Shown here: piece by piece, positions 10,592 through 22,935 of the stretch
Layout: each line of letters begins with the position of its first letter
Numbering within the stretch: the first letter of the stretch is position 1
Assembly: GCA_015143295.1 (NCBI GenBank)
Contig: CM026551.1
Location: 12,883,827 to 12,947,826, forward strand
DNA: 64,000 nucleotides
Source of the DNA: Tetracentron sinense
Taxonomy: Eukaryota; Streptophyta; Magnoliopsida; Trochodendrales; Trochodendraceae
Direction: 5' to 3'
Position numbers and translations under genes: made by a program
Notes under the pieces: model-generated
The model's database searches: none
The model's input: the letters and a program-made list of their open reading frames with translations, nothing else
Told to the model about the DNA's origin: nothing

Positions 10592-11790
10592 TTGGATTTG
10601 ATTTGTTTTTAAAATAATAAATTAATAATAGTTTATCATTATTAAATTATGTTTTACCGTGTCCATGTCAGACATATTAGTGTGTTATAGTGTATTTGCT
10701 TTTGGCTCCATTCAATATATATGAATCATTGGATTAATTTGATATTTGAAATCTATGGCTATGATGGATAGAGTTGGACCTATCGATCATGAAAATTCAT
10801 GGGTTGGTAACTTGTGACTCTCTATTGTCTATCGGTTTTAGAAGTGTTTGATTCTCTAACTTTTCATAGCATAACGTTTGTATCATGTGTGTGCATTTAT
10901 GCCATAACGCATGGTTTTTTTGTGTATCTTGAGAAACGTGCTATTGATTGAGTACCTTCTCTCAAACACCTATATATAATAGAGGGTAAAAAGATGAGTC
11001 ATACCATTTTTCTTTTGAAAGGACCAAAACTCTACAGGACTCTTTTTGAGGTGTTTATATTGAGGTACAAACAAATAGTTCAAGATATTCGAAGTTTCAT
11101 ACTCATCCAAATCTCTCTGGACCAATCATATCTGATCTTTCTTGGGACAGGACTATTTAGTTCAGACCCGTTGAATTGATCCAAACTAATTGTCTTTTTA
11201 GATAAACCTCGGGATCAATTTTGACAATCCAAATGGATCGTCTGTCAATTAGACTAATTAGACAGACTCTTTTAGGTCCATCCTAACTTACTAGTATTTT
11301 GAGATACTCCGATCCGGTCGTCAATTTTTGGATCGGTCTTTAATTGGACTAATCCATCAACCCGAAACCTCGTAAGCTAATGGGGAGACTATGTCGAACA
11401 ATGTGCAACACTTCGAATAATTTAATTTAAAAGTGTTTTAAAATAATCGGCAAAATAATATTTTGTGGGATGATTTCTTAAAATTAAATTAAATTAATTT
11501 AATTGAAATCAATTCAGATACAATAAAATTAAATTGATTAATTTTATATATGTGGTTAAATTTGAAATATATGAAGAAATTCAATTTAATTTAAAATTAA
11601 TATATTTGGGCATTCTAAAGGAGGTTGGGTACCATCGTCTTCTGCCAAGTAGTGCAAACTTGTAGGGAAAGACCGGATGAATCCGAGTTGAGTTGAATCC
11701 CGGAGATAGAGCTGCCTTATCCCTTGCACAATGAGAGGTTTCGACTATCTTCAAGAAAGACTCTTCGAGCGCTTCTCACTTCGAGTGATT
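10592..11790 (+). mobile_element. LTR retrotransposon remnant (probable Copia 3' LTR)
   Basis: A polypurine-like AATCAAGTGGAGATT is followed by TGTTGGATTTGATTTG, the usual junction between a Copia internal region and its 3' LTR. The roughly 1.2-kb tail ends in sequence that also occurs as shorter fragments at 5700-5965 and 22200-22430. No intact internal genes are seen. It is a broken fossil. Confidence 0.45.
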
Positions 11791-12363
11791 CATTGTAAAA
11801 TTATATAATTATTTATTTTATTTTTTTGATTAATGGTAGTTAATTGTGCTCTAATTTGTGAATGTTTTTTTTTAGACTAACCATCAACAAAGAGTGTTTG
11901 CAATCGGATTTGATCTGGTTCTCGCCAATCAAAACCATCCGGCCCTAAGTGCAGTGTGTGACACAAATCCGGCTCTTGCCATACCAAAACCATCCGGCGT
12001 AAGTGTACTGCATGACATGTGTTGAAAAAGGGAGAAGATATCAAATGGAGAGAAGTCCAAAAATATTAGGGAAATGAAATGACTTCTTCCCTTTTTATCG
12101 CCACATGTCATACACTGCACTTAGGCTAGATGGTTTTGGTCTGGCGAGAGTCAGCTCAAATCCGATCCCATTTGGAAAAATGGATAGCCCTTGGGCTCAC
12201 ATTCCACATATAAAATCAACCTCAAAAGTTGGTTGATAGTTTCCACCCTACCCATCAACTAGCCTGAAATAACCCGACTTTTCACACATGTTAGGATTAA
12301 GGTTATGTACCCTTGGGTTGTGTTCGACTTTGTTTTCCACAACCCTTTTTATAATGAGACCAA

Positions 12364-12692
12364 ATCTTCTACGGTCATAACCGGATTTGGCAAATCCGGT
12401 TATCACCCTTAAGGTCGCCACGTGTTCCATTTGACACCTCTTAATTGTGATTAAGATTCACCCACCCCTAGGGTTCACTCATCCATCCTTGGTTCTTAGA
12501 AAAAAATATTAATTTTTTTAAAAATATTTTAATATTAAAAAAAAACCTAGAATTAATATTTTTTTTAAAAAAAATCAAAGATGGGTGGGTGAATCTTAAC
12601 CACAGTTAAGGGGTGTCAAAAGGGACACGTGGGGAACTCAGGAGTGATAACCTTATTTGCCATCCGGTTATCACCATAAAGGATTTGGTTTC
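12364..12692. mobile_element. Foldback MITE, AATCCTCTAC family, best copy
   Basis: The left end, AAATCTTCTACGGTCATAAC, is mirrored by the right end, CCGGTTATCACCATAAAGGATTT. The arms (CACGTGTTCCATTTGACACC / GGTGTCAAAAGGGACACGTG) and inner parts (AATTGTGATTAAGATTCACC / GGTGAATCTTAACCACAGTT) continue the palindrome to an A/T-rich centre near 12520. The transcript could fold into one long hairpin. Confidence 0.75.
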
Positions 12693-13029
12693 TTTTATAA
12701 TTGGATAGAATGTTTCACCTTAGGGCGGAGCCCATACCCCAAGTATGTGTTATTTTGCCAAGAATGGGGCAGCTAAAGTCCGCTACGTCGTATCTAAGGC
12801 TCGCAAAATCTAAATCCTAAATTATAGACCTGAACATCTACAAGTCGAGAAATAAAAGACAACATGAGAAGAAATACAATGTTGCATGCTAGTTTAAAAG
12901 TTCTTGGTTTTGATATCTGTCGGTCTCCATACTTCGATTTTTTCAGTTCTTAGAGTTACTTCCTTCCTAACCGTAAGAATGCAGATTTACTTCTATTCTC
13001 TCACTTACTGCGGAATGCCAAGTCGCCGG

Positions 13030-13576
13030 AAGAAATGGTAGATCGCTAGCCCGATTCACATGTCCATGGACCATGTTTTTTTATGGTAAAATATCAAACC
13101 AAATATTGCATCAAAATATACGGAAAGAGAGAGAACAAGTATTGAATCATGATGTAGGGAGGCAGAGAGAGTATGGATTTCAATCCAACATAAAAATGGG
13201 GAGAGATAGAGAAAGAACAACACATTTTAAGATTAGTCAAAAGACCCAAATCCATATTCTCTCTGCCTCCCTACATCATAAAATATTAATTATGTGAAAG
13301 GAGCAAAATTGATGATGAGTCAAGAGACCTGATGAGGGGGAATTTATAGAAGGGTAAAGCCAAAAGAAGTGATACCTAATTAATATTTTACAAAGCATAA
13401 TCTTGTATTTTTGGAAATAAAATTAAGGGCTTTTTAATATCTTTCCAAATATATATAGAGCACAAATGCATGCATGAGAATGAAAGCGGCACTAGCAAAT
13501 TACTCCACCATGTCCAACTTGTCGGGGATGGAATTAGGTTAAAGGTATTCATTGACTTGTGTTAAGTCCTAACCCA
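13030..13576 (-). repeat. Promoter-like repeat P, copy 2
   Basis: Carries the shared motifs GATCGCTAGCCCGATTCACA, TATGGTAAAATA and GGAAATAAAATTAAGGG. The segment around 13150-13180 reappears inverted at 13245-13275 (ATTCTCTCTGCCTCCCTACA), giving a local hairpin not seen in the other copies except the paralogue at 24065. It is cut at its end by the CACTA terminus at 13577. Confidence 0.65.
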
Positions 13577-14110
13577 CACTACAAGAAGAAAAAAGGACTT
13601 TTAGCGACGGCTCAAAAACTATCCCTAAAAACAACAATCTCCCTACCGCTAATATATTTAGCAACGAAAAACATAGCCATCACAAATCCGAGGGAAAAAA
13701 TAGTGTGGTTAAAGGTTACAGTGACAAAATAGCTTTTCCATCGCTATAGGATATAAGTTCTTCGCGAACAATACTTTTCCATGATTATTAAAGGATATTT
13801 CCGAACAAGTTCTTGGATGACAAGCCTTAGTAACGGTAATGATAAATTTAGTGACTCCGCTAATCATCGACAGAAGATATCCATTGCTAAATATCATTGT
13901 ACCGACGGTAATAGACCCGTCTCTGAAGGTTCACTTTACAAATGGAAAATATATCATCACAAAGTTATGCTTTTACCGATAGATCAGTATATTCGTCTCT
14001 AAAAACTATACTAACAACGGTTATGTAACCATGACAATTTATAAAAATTACCGTCGCTAACTGGTTCTTTCGCTAATTGTTTAAAACCTTTAGTGGCGGA
14101 AATATAAATT
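13577..14110. mobile_element. CACTA (En/Spm) transposon end with subterminal repeats
   Basis: Begins CACTACAAGAAGAAAAAAGG, the standard plant CACTA terminus. It is followed by many degenerate subterminal repeats related to TTTTAGCGACGG on both strands, down to CTTTAGTGGCGGA near 14100. No transposase lies directly beside it. The paralogous end is at 24400 and a TNP2-like fragment is at 20160-20790. Confidence 0.8.
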
Positions 14111-14551
14111 TAAAAAATGCGTATGACATTAATCTATTTCTTTCACATTTAATAAATAGTATAGACTTGTAAAATAACAAGAATAAATTAATACATAGAA
14201 TTTGGAAATCGAAATACTCACCGTAGATACATAACAAGTTCTAAGAAGAAAAAAAAATGGAGACTGAGACGGCATGTCCTACAGAAACGTTGCTACCTAT
14301 GGGCACACGCTCATATGAGTATCTCACCCGCTGAATGGATGTGATGAAATTAAAACATTAAGCAACCCTAATGCAACTCAACGATGATGCATACCTGCAA
14401 ATTGTGCTTCGTAGCGTCTGAATCTATTTGCCCTCACCCACACGCACGAGCCCACTCGTGGATCAACACTACGGTAGTAATAGTGTTGTGTGGGGGAGGG
14501 GGGCTATTTTTTTTTTTGGAAGGCACCTTAAGGGGAGTTTATATACGACTC

Positions 14552-15090
14552 GTAATCCTCTCCCGTTGTAACCGGTTTTGTCAAAACCGGTTAAACCCCT
14601 GAGATGGCCACGTGTCCCTTTTTATACATTTCAACTGTACCAGGGGGCTCAAGCCATTTGGAGGCCTAAAGCAAGAATTTTAATTAAGATTTTTTTTAAT
14701 TGGACTCGTTATAAAATGGGGCATTTTTTTTAAGTGAGGTTTTTTTAGGGTTTCTTTTCATTAAATCAGGTTCATAAAGCCATCAATGGAAATGGGGCCT
14801 TCATTTTTTTGGGGCCTAAAGCACGGGCTTTGATGGCTTAATGGACGGAATGGCCCTGAGATTCACTCACCCCTAGGATTCACCCACCTATCTTTCGTTT
14901 TTAGAAAAAAAATATTTAAAAAATTTTAACCTTAGAAGTTAGTGAATTTTAACCACGGTTATTAAATATTATTATTTTTTTCTAAAAATCAAGGATAGGT
15001 GGATGAACCCTAAGGGTGAATGAATCTTAACCACAGTTAAGAGGTGTCAAAAGGGACATGTGGCTTTCGTAGAAAAGTTATCATGTAACA
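14552..15090. mobile_element. Foldback MITE, AATCCTCTAC family, interrupted copy
   Basis: The left arm (TAATCCTCTCCCGTTGTAACC, then CCACGTGTCCC) and the right arm (CTTAACCACAGTTAAGAGGTG, then AAAGGGACATGTGGC) match the family. The left arm is split by a second element at 14641-14858. Confidence 0.6.
14641..14858. mobile_element. Small hAT-like element nested in a foldback MITE
   Basis: Starts CAGGGGGCTCAAGCC and ends GGAATGGCCCTG, so both ends read CAGGG inward. GAGGCCTAAAGC and GGGGCCTAAAGC recur near each end. It splits the host MITE between CAACTGTAC and AGATTCAC. A clean 8-bp duplication is not visible. Confidence 0.5.
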
Positions 15091-15119
15091 CATACACATA
15101 CACCCTAAACATGCACACA

Positions 15120-15330
15120 GCCTTACATACACATACACCCTAAACACGCACACAGAGCCAGACCTAAGGTAGCCGCTAAGGTGCCATAAGGGTATGTCCA
15201 AGCAACCATTCAAAAAGGGTCTGTCTTAAGGAGGGTTGATGGCCCCTTATACACTCTTACGAAGTCCACTTCCCAACCGATGTGGGACTAAACCCGGGAT
15301 ACACCCTAACACATGTGGTAAACAGCAATT
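15120..15330 (-). repeat. Possible TRIM/LTR-like fossil
   Basis: On the minus strand it reads TGTTAGGGTGTATCCCGGG followed by AGTCCCACATCGGTTGGGAA. The CCACATCGGTTGGGA motif is common in terminal repeats of small plant retroelements. No second terminal repeat or target duplication was identified, so the assignment is weak. Confidence 0.3.
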
Positions 15331-15639
15331 GGCTTTCCTTATACATTCTCTCTTGTAGTTAGGAAATGTGTAACTAAACATTTAAGAGAAATAACACGCT
15401 TGAAAATATAGGTGAGTTGCTCGTTCTAGTATAAACACCAAACTTTGAACCCACTAAGCACCACATATGGGATTTATCAATTTGGTGAAAATTTAAACCA
15501 CTTAAACCAAAATGGTCCCAATTTCATAGCATATGAGAATTAAAATCAACATAAAAATACAAGGTATGAATTTTCTTCATACGATAAACATAATAATAAT
15601 AAAAATGGGGGAGTAAAATGTTCACAATCAGCCTTTGCA

Positions 15640-16320
15640 GTCTACGCTTAACCTGGACCAAGATTCCTTCCCTCCAAGAAGCGGAAAGGTTGAAGTTGCG
15701 AGTGCCTTCTCCGGGGGCACTAGATCCAAGTGATATGGTAGATCGCTAGCCCGATGCACATGTCCATGGACCACATCATTCTTTATGGTAAAATACCAAA
15801 CCAAATATTGGATCAAAATGTACGTTGAGAAACGGAGAGAGCAAGTATTGAACCATGATGTATGGAGGCAGAGAGAGTATGGATTTGAATCCGACATAAA
15901 AAGTGGGAGTGATAGAGAAAGAACAACACATTTTATGATTAGATATGTGAAAGGAGCAAAATAATTGACAAGGAAACAAGAGACCCAATGAGGGGCAATT
16001 TATAAAGGGGATTAAGACAATGACACGATACCTAATTAATATTTTACAAAGTGTAATCTTATATTTTTTGGAAATAATATTAAGAGGGCTTTTAATATCT
16101 TTCCAAAATATAGAGCACAAATTCATGCATGAGCATGACAGTAGCAATAGTAAATTACTCCATTGGGTCCAACTTGTCGTGAATGGAATTAACTTAAAAG
16201 ATATTCATTGATTTCTGTTGAGTATGAGCATGACAATAGTAAATTACTCCATTGGGTCCAACTTGTCGTGAATGGAATTAACTTAAAAATATTCATTGAT
16301 TTCTGTTGAGTAAGGTTGTC
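15640..16320 (-). repeat. Promoter-like repeat P, copy 3 (longest frame at its start)
   Basis: The minus strand has TTTATAAATTGCCCC near 15995, then an open frame (15776-16147) with YVGFKSILSLPP and QYLLSPFLNVHFDP. Beyond it the sequence continues as CACTTGGATCTAGTGCCC and CTTCTTGGAGGGAAGG, which also occurs degenerately at 31250-31330 and 55400-55460. A roughly 70-bp segment (ATGAGCATGACAGTAGCAAT to TTGAGTA) is tandemly doubled at 16130-16315. Confidence 0.6.
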
Positions 16321-17121
16321 AAAGGACCAAGCCCTAGGTCTTATTGGGCCCAGCTCTCATTCACTGGGGTGAGGCCCTAGCCCTACCCTTAGGGGCCAAG
16401 GCCAAGTTAGGGTCAGGGCCGAAAGAACAAAAAAAAATTCTATCATATTTTAGCAATTTTTTCCTACATTGACTTTTAACCTGACATACAACCCTTCTCC
16501 TTTATTCAGGCTTCAGACCGATAATACAAGATGAGGATTGCTAGCCTCATACACACTTATGTTATAGTGGAGGGTTAGGTTAGGTTAGGTTGGGTTTAAT
16601 TTATAATAAGGTGAAATTACAGCCACGCTCTCAATTAATACCATTATAAGATTGTTAGATTGGTATGGTTAAATTAAAAGGAAAAAAACATGCGTTACAA
16701 CTTACATGAAGATTTTGGATAGAGACTACACTTCACACATGCGCACAGTAGCCTCTGTTAGAATTAAAAGAAGAAGAAAATGTGGCTACAATACAATGAT
16801 AGTTTGTTATATATACAAGTAAGTCTTAGCCTTATGTTATTATAAGTCTTAAGTTAATATATTATATATGTTATAACATATAAAGTAGAAGTAAGAGAGT
16901 CTTTCAAAATTATGTCCGGCTCGGCCTAGAAGCTTAAGGAAAAACAAAAAGGCCTCTATTTTGGGGGCTTCCAAGGGCCGGGCTGGTCTTCAAACATGAT
17001 CTTAGATTCTTGTCCAAGCCAACCACCAAACCCAAAAATCCCAAGGTAGGCTCATGGCCACAAGGGAGAGAGAAGAGGGCATGTAGAAATAATCAGAAAG
17101 ACAAAGGGGACATGTGTGTAC

Positions 17122-17262
17122 TGATGGCAGCCATAGAGATCGTCTAACTTGGTAGTGAACGTGCACTTTTCACGTTCATAGACATAACCCAGCTCAATTA
17201 TATCAACCCCGACCTCATGGTGGCGGACTTTGTTGACGAGTTGAGCCACTGGAATCTCCACC
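17122..17262 (-). other. Unidentified exon-like segment, copy B
   Basis: The minus-strand frame reads VEIPVAQLVNKVRHHEVG and ends LDDLYGCHQ. It is preceded by an AG acceptor in CCTAATAG and followed by a GT donor (CATCA|gtacac), so both splice borders exist here. It differs from copy A at 782-921 only by three synonymous changes. It is not recognised as any family. Neighbouring exons were not found. Confidence 0.45.
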
Positions 17263-19129
17263 CTATTAGGAACTTACTCACAATCCAAGTCACAAATGTT
17301 ATCATCCCGACTCCCATTAGATCCATCCCTATTCTCCTTCAAATTCAAATCTAATCTATTTGAGACCCGTATTTCATCACACTTTATTATTGTGCTCCAT
17401 AATATCTTTAATACCCCCCCTTCAAACACATGGGATAATAGAAATATCGTCATGGGTTTGCCATTGTAGGCTCGTCGATGATAGATTACAATTGTTATAT
17501 GCGTCGGGGATATAAGTCATGCCGATGATGTTGATCTTGATATTTGTATAACTCCACTGTTGCTTATGAAAATCTGGATACAGGCATATAAAGATCGGTA
17601 AAGAAGGGGCTGAAAAGCTGGCCGATGTGGCCTAGATAGTGAGCCTTGATGGGCTTGGAGAAAGAAGTCTCTAATGGGCTTGGGTAAAGAGCCTTAATTG
17701 ATTTTTTGAAAAACAAAATGACTTTATGGAATTTAAAAAGTGGTACGTTAAGAATAACATCTATGGCTAATACAATGAGCTTCTGTGGGCTTGAAAATGG
17801 GCCTTCATAGAACAAGTCACCCACTAGCTTTACCTCTCCATTTGGGACCTACTTTTTTCATTCTATCAACATACATGCTCTGCTCACTGATTGTTTGGCC
17901 GCAAGACTATTCTTGTTCGAATTTGATGTTTGGTTACAGTTCATCTTAATTCCGATTCAGCTTCTTCAGTTTATTGACTCTTTGGTTACAGTCTATTCCC
18001 ATTTCAGTTCATTTCACTTTAATTACTCTTGACTGTTTGGTTACGAGAATTCCTCTACTTCCAATTTCACTCTACTTGATTACATCTCTGACACATGTCT
18101 GTTTAATATTTTTCAAATATTCCTATTTGGTTTACAGGTAGAATCCTAAATTCCTAATACATTTAGAATTGTTTAGGTTTATTCTATTTTGTTATACGGA
18201 TCCTCTTACTCTAGTGGATCTATTGGGATCCATTTGGTTACAAGGTTGTCCTTAATCCATTAGTTTTCTATCCCATGTTTGGTGCACAAAATTAGTTTGA
18301 ACTGTCTTGATATTATTCCTGGTTGGAATTGAGATATATTGTCTCCAATCGGATAGAGAATCCCCTCATCCTAAATTGTTTTGATGATTAGTTCAATCCG
18401 CTCATCCTCTATCCCATGTTTGATGCCACTCTATTTGAGAGGTGGATCTTCTCCTGGTTCGGTCTTTTTCCTTGGCTCGGATCATACCTCGATGAGATCG
18501 AATCACAGCCAATTATACCTACTTAAACCCAGGGGAAGGAGGGTGACAAGTGGCGGGTTGAGAGGGTTTTTTTTTAGGAGGTTGGATACTAACAGTTAAA
18601 GAGTCCTCACCTATCATTCATCTTGATTTCTGTATATTTCACACTTTTTTTTTTGTGGACAGACGCAACTCTTCACATACTTGATTGGATCTTACTGTTA
18701 AAGAGTTCTCCCCTATTATTCCTATTGATTTCCTTTAAATTTCTTTATTTTTTTATACAACTCTTCACATGCTATGTATTTGCAGGGGTGTACACGAGAT
18801 CAAGCCGAGCTTAAGCTTGCTTTTTAGGCTCCCCTCCCATTCATATATTCACTATCTCACTAGACTCCAACTGCAATCAACTACTACACCATCTAAATCA
18901 CAACTCACACATCTCTTAAATACTCTCCTAACTAATTACTAATTAAAGTGACCGCGTCTCCTAACTAATTAGGATACTATCCCAAATAGGTATGTATCAT
19001 TCTCTTAACTTTTGATTCTTCAATGATGAAGATGGTTTTCAGGGTTTCCCATGAATCCTTTGCAGTCTTTTAAAGGAACCTCTTTTTCCTCTTCTCTATA
19101 CATGCATCAATCAATCCTTGGAATAACTT

Positions 19130-19985
19130 CAACTTGGACCATCCTAAGTGCAATAGGACCATAGTTTTTATGGTAAAACCCCCAATCCAGATAATAAATC
19201 AACATGCACGTTGAGAAAGGGATAGAGCAAGTATTGAATCATTATAAAGGGAGGCAAAGAGAGTATGGATCAGGGTTATCAAGATCGCTACATGCTATAG
19301 TGAACTGCAAACCGAGCGAACCCGAACTGGTTCGTGGTTCGGTTTGGTCTACTTCATGAAATTAAGCGAACCACATAATGGTTTCAAAACAATCTTAGTC
19401 TGTCAAATTTTTTATTCAAATACTGATATTTTTCATTAGACAAATTTATACTTTGAGTTCACAAACCGTTCATAAAAATATATATTTTTAATTATTTTTC
19501 AAATAAGTATTTGTAATATTTTGCTTACATGCTTAAAAGATATATATTTTTATAATATAATATAAAATATATATTTTATTTTACATGCTTAAGTAGCAAA
19601 CCAAGCTAGCGAACCAAACTAAAGAACCGAAGCGAACTGAAAAACGAATTATCTCACCCTACCCCTAGTGAACCGGGTTCACTCTAGTGGCGAATTGTGA
19701 ACCACGAACCTGAATTCGAACCAGCGAACCAGGTAATTAACATTGGTATGGATTTAAACCCGACATACAAAGGGGGAGAGATGGAAAAAGAAGAATACAT
19801 TTTAAGATAAGATATGTGAAATGAGCAAAATAAATTCACGAGGAGTCAAGAGACTCAATAAAGGGCATTTTATAGAAGGGATTAAACCAAAGGCGTGATA
19901 CATAGTGAATGTTTTACACTGCGTTATCTTACATGTTTGGAAATAAAATTAAGAGAGATTTTCAATATCTTTCCAAATATATTGT
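19130..19985 (-). repeat. Promoter-like repeat P, copy 4, split by a hAT insertion
   Basis: The two halves, 19130-19270 and 19746-19985, rejoin seamlessly at GTATGGAT when compared with copies 1 and 5. The intervening 475 bp is a separate mobile element. Confidence 0.7.
19271..19745. mobile_element. hAT-like element, 475 bp, with perfect 8-bp target duplication
   Basis: GTATGGAT occurs at 19263-19270 and again at 19746-19753, directly flanking the element. The same site in the paralogous copies (near 5030 and 21497) is uninterrupted. The ends read CAGGGTTATCAAG and, inverted, CAATGTTAATTACC, a weak inverted repeat. The interior has repeated GCGAACC / GGTTCGC motifs. A relative is at 26795-27193. 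Confidence 0.85.
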
Positions 19986-20159
19986 CTTCATTAGTGATTG
20001 AGAATGGGTGCTTGTTAATCATTTCTATAGTAGAACATTGTCAAATAGCTGCCACTTAGTCATTTTATATTGTCTTCTACTATTAGTGATTACTAAAGCT
20101 GGATACGTCACCATAGATAAAGTTGGGTTTCAACAAACAGGTTGAGTGATGTATACGAA

Positions 20160-20790
20160 TAGGGTGTCCACAGATTTTTGGATTTCATAGTTACTAATTC
20201 AGCTCGAGGTGATGGTACTATCAAGAGTTCATATAAGAAATGGTGCAACCGATATTATAGAATACGACATTTAGTATATGAGCATTTGATATGTGGGATG
20301 GGACCGCGGGATAAGGGTTATGTGACGGGCATGCATGTGCATTTTTCACGGGAAATTTCTGCTTCGCTGAGTTTCTACTGAAATATTACATGAAGAGAAT
20401 GCTCGTGAAGCCTATGATATGCATGGACTATTGCACGGGATATTTAGGATGAGTACTGAAGAGGAGACAGGTGAAATGAGAGAGAGTCCTAACACTGAGG
20501 CAACTAAATTCAACCAGTTGGTGGAAGATGTCAACCAAGAGTTATATTTCGGATGTAAGAAATGCAATAAACTTTCTTTCATCGTTTGGTTATTTCACAC
20601 TAAATGTCGGAATGGATGGAGGGACAAATCATTCACCATGTTATTTGAATTACTAAAATAGGCACCACCCGGAAGTGAAACGTTGCATGTGATCTTCTAC
20701 CAAAGTAAAAAGATAATTGTTGAATTAGGTCTTGGGTACAACAAGATGTATGCATGCCCTAATGACATGTTATTGGAAAGATAATGTCTA
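20160..20790 (+). pseudogene. CACTA transposase (TNP2-like) N-terminal fragment
   Basis: Translated pieces match the amino-terminal half of En/Spm TNP2 transposases: a CNRYYRIRHLVYEHLICGMG-like region, then LVEDVNQELYFGCKKCNKLS, then NGWRDKSFTMLFELLK. After a stop at 20659-20661 the frame continues with ETLHVIFYQSKKIIVELGLG and YNKMYACPNDM. The catalytic transposase domain is absent and in-frame stops are present, so it is a dead fragment. It probably belongs with the CACTA ends at 13577 and 24400. Confidence 0.75.
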
Positions 20791-20939
20791 TTATAGTACA
20801 TGTTTTGTCTGTGGTAAAGGACCTCTATAGACCCCAAAAAAAATGCTTTTATGAAATTAAAAAAAATGGTCTCTAGGGACCTTTAAGAATAGCATGTATA
20901 TGGGCTAATAAAATGAGCTTTATGAACTTGAAAATGGGG

Positions 20940-21110
20940 CTTTTTTTTTTTTTGTAGGCATCATTTATCTACGTTAGTACGGTCAGTACGTTAGATGTTA
21001 GCTTGGGCATTGGAGCTCTTGCAACTCATACCCTTGGGGTATTGGATCCCCTGACCTCCCTCTATTGAAGGCCACACCCCTACCACTCACGCAAGAGGCG
21101 GGGGTGTGAA
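20940..21110 (-). mobile_element. SINE-like repeat, minus copy
   Basis: Reverse-complement partner of 10072-10226. In that orientation it starts CTTGCGTGAGTGGTAGGGG and ends in a run of A (the T run at 20940-20953). It sits inside a copy of the dispersed block. Confidence 0.6.
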
Positions 21111-21383
21111 AATGGGCCTTTATAGACCAAGAAACAAAACACATTGATATGCTTGTATATGAGATAGACAATATCAAGGTTAAAGAAATCAAAAGTAACA
21201 TGACAATCGATTCTGATCACAACAACAATAGATTCACGATGCGTCCTGGACTTCATCATTTCAAGTCTCCCACTAGCTTTACCTCTCCATTTGGGACCTA
21301 CTTCTGTAATTCTATGAACATTTATGCTCTGCTCTCTGATTGTTTGGCCGCAAGACTATTCTTTTCTTAAGTTCCGATTCCCC

Positions 21384-21835
21384 TGTCCATGGACCATGTT
21401 TTTTTATGGTAAAATCCCAAACCAGATAATGAATCAACATGCAGGTTGAGAAAGGGAGAGAGTAAGTATTGAATCATTATAAAGGGAGGCAGAGAGAGTA
21501 TGGATTTGAACCCGACATACAAAGGGGGAGAGATAAAAAAAAGAACAATACATTTTAAGATATGTAAAAGGAGCAAAATAAATTGACGAGGAGTCAAGAG
21601 ACCCAGTAAGGGGCAATTTATAGAGGGGATTAAGCCAAAGGCGTGATACCTAATGAATGTTTTACGCTGATCTTGCATTTTTGGAAATAAAATTAAGGAA
21701 ATATTTTTTATATCTTTCCAAATATAGAGTACAAATATATGCATAAGCATGAAAATATTACTCCAACAGAAGATATTCATTGATTTGCATCACCTAATCC
21801 TGGCCCCACCCGACCAATTGTGCCTTATACTCAGA
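21384..21835 (-). repeat. Promoter-like repeat P, copy 5
   Basis: Close to copy 1, with an antisense frame (21367-21780, 137 codons) containing YVGFKSILSLPPFIMIQYLL and ending GLGFYHKK. A TATA-like TATAAATTGCCCC is at about 21612-21624 on the minus strand. Confidence 0.65.
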
Positions 21836-22079
21836 AAGTAAAATCGTAACCAGAATCTTAAGTAAATTAAAGTTGAGGTTTTTTTTTTTAAGCCAAGATT
21901 GGATTGCTTAATCCTAGGAGTGAGTGAATCTTAATCACAATTGATGAGTGTTAAAAAGTGAGGCGTGGACCAAAGAGAACCGTCATTCCTTAGAAATGCA
22001 TGTATGGTCCACCAACCATTTCCCTATTCTCAGATATTGGCAGGTGAGGTGAGTAATTTGGGAGATTGTTCTCGCATGC

Positions 22080-22168
22080 AGTGGATTCTGTGGGACCCAC
22101 CTGGACCTAAATGCTACAAGTTGAATTTTGACGGATCACTTAAAAAACATTGTCAAGCAGCAGCATGA
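22080..22168 (+). pseudogene. RNase H-like fragment, copy B
   Basis: The frame ILWDPPGPKCYKLNFDGS is the clearer partner of 5618-5690. It resembles the first strand of RNase H-like domains (WxPPxxxxxKLNxDG). The frame ends soon after at QAAA. Confidence 0.4.
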
Positions 22169-22935
22169 GAAATAATATGTGTTGGATTACCTATTAAATC
22201 CTGCACAAATTAAACAAGTATAGAAAAAATAAATATATATATAAAAGAATAACAAAAGGAGAAGCATTCATGTAAGGAGAAGTGCTCGATTAAATCTTTC
22301 TTGAAAATAGTCGAAGTCTCTCATGTGTAAGGGAGAAGAAGTACTATCTCCGGAATACAAATCAACCCGGATCCAATTTAGCATTTCCTACAAGCTTGCA
22401 CTGCTCGCGGATGATGGAGTATCAAACCTCCTTCTTAGAAGTGCCCGAATAGTTCATTTAATTTAATATAGTCTCACAACAAATTAGTTTAGTCTAAAAA
22501 TCTTATTTCAATTTTAACTAATTTATCCAAAACACTTTATGATTTTAGTCCGAAAAAACATTTGATGATTCAATCCAAAATAATATGGAATTTAGAGAGG
22601 GCTTCCAATGGCTGCCAAACTCAACATAGAACTTAGTTCTATTGGGGAATATGGACATGGATTCGTGACATTCAGTGATTATTAGATATTTTCTTGCTTT
22701 GCCTAAAACATTCTTGCGACAATTACAATCTACTTCGAGTGCACATTTTTAAACTCCCAAATGTGCCAAGCACAAGAATTATATGTTTTTTCATTTGGAT
22801 TTTGCTAGTCTTAGGCATAGCGACCCCTTATATGCCCCATTCTTAGAAAATTAATTTGACTTAAAATTCTCTACGGAGGTCAATACTTGTCCCTTTTAAT
22901 ACTCTTTAATTGTGGTTAAGATTCACTAAAGGGTT

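Larger units (their letters stand above)
16478..22935. repeat. Duplicated block B (paralogue of 1-6470)
   Basis: Same order and orientation as block A. It lacks the hAT element of A at its empty site near 17454-17461 and carries its own hAT insertion (19271-19745). It also contains extra sequence at 19990-21375 with a CACTA transposase fragment and a second partial copy of the dispersed block. Homology to A ends at TTCACTAAAGGG (22922-22933), exactly where A passes into the receptor exon. Confidence 0.8.
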
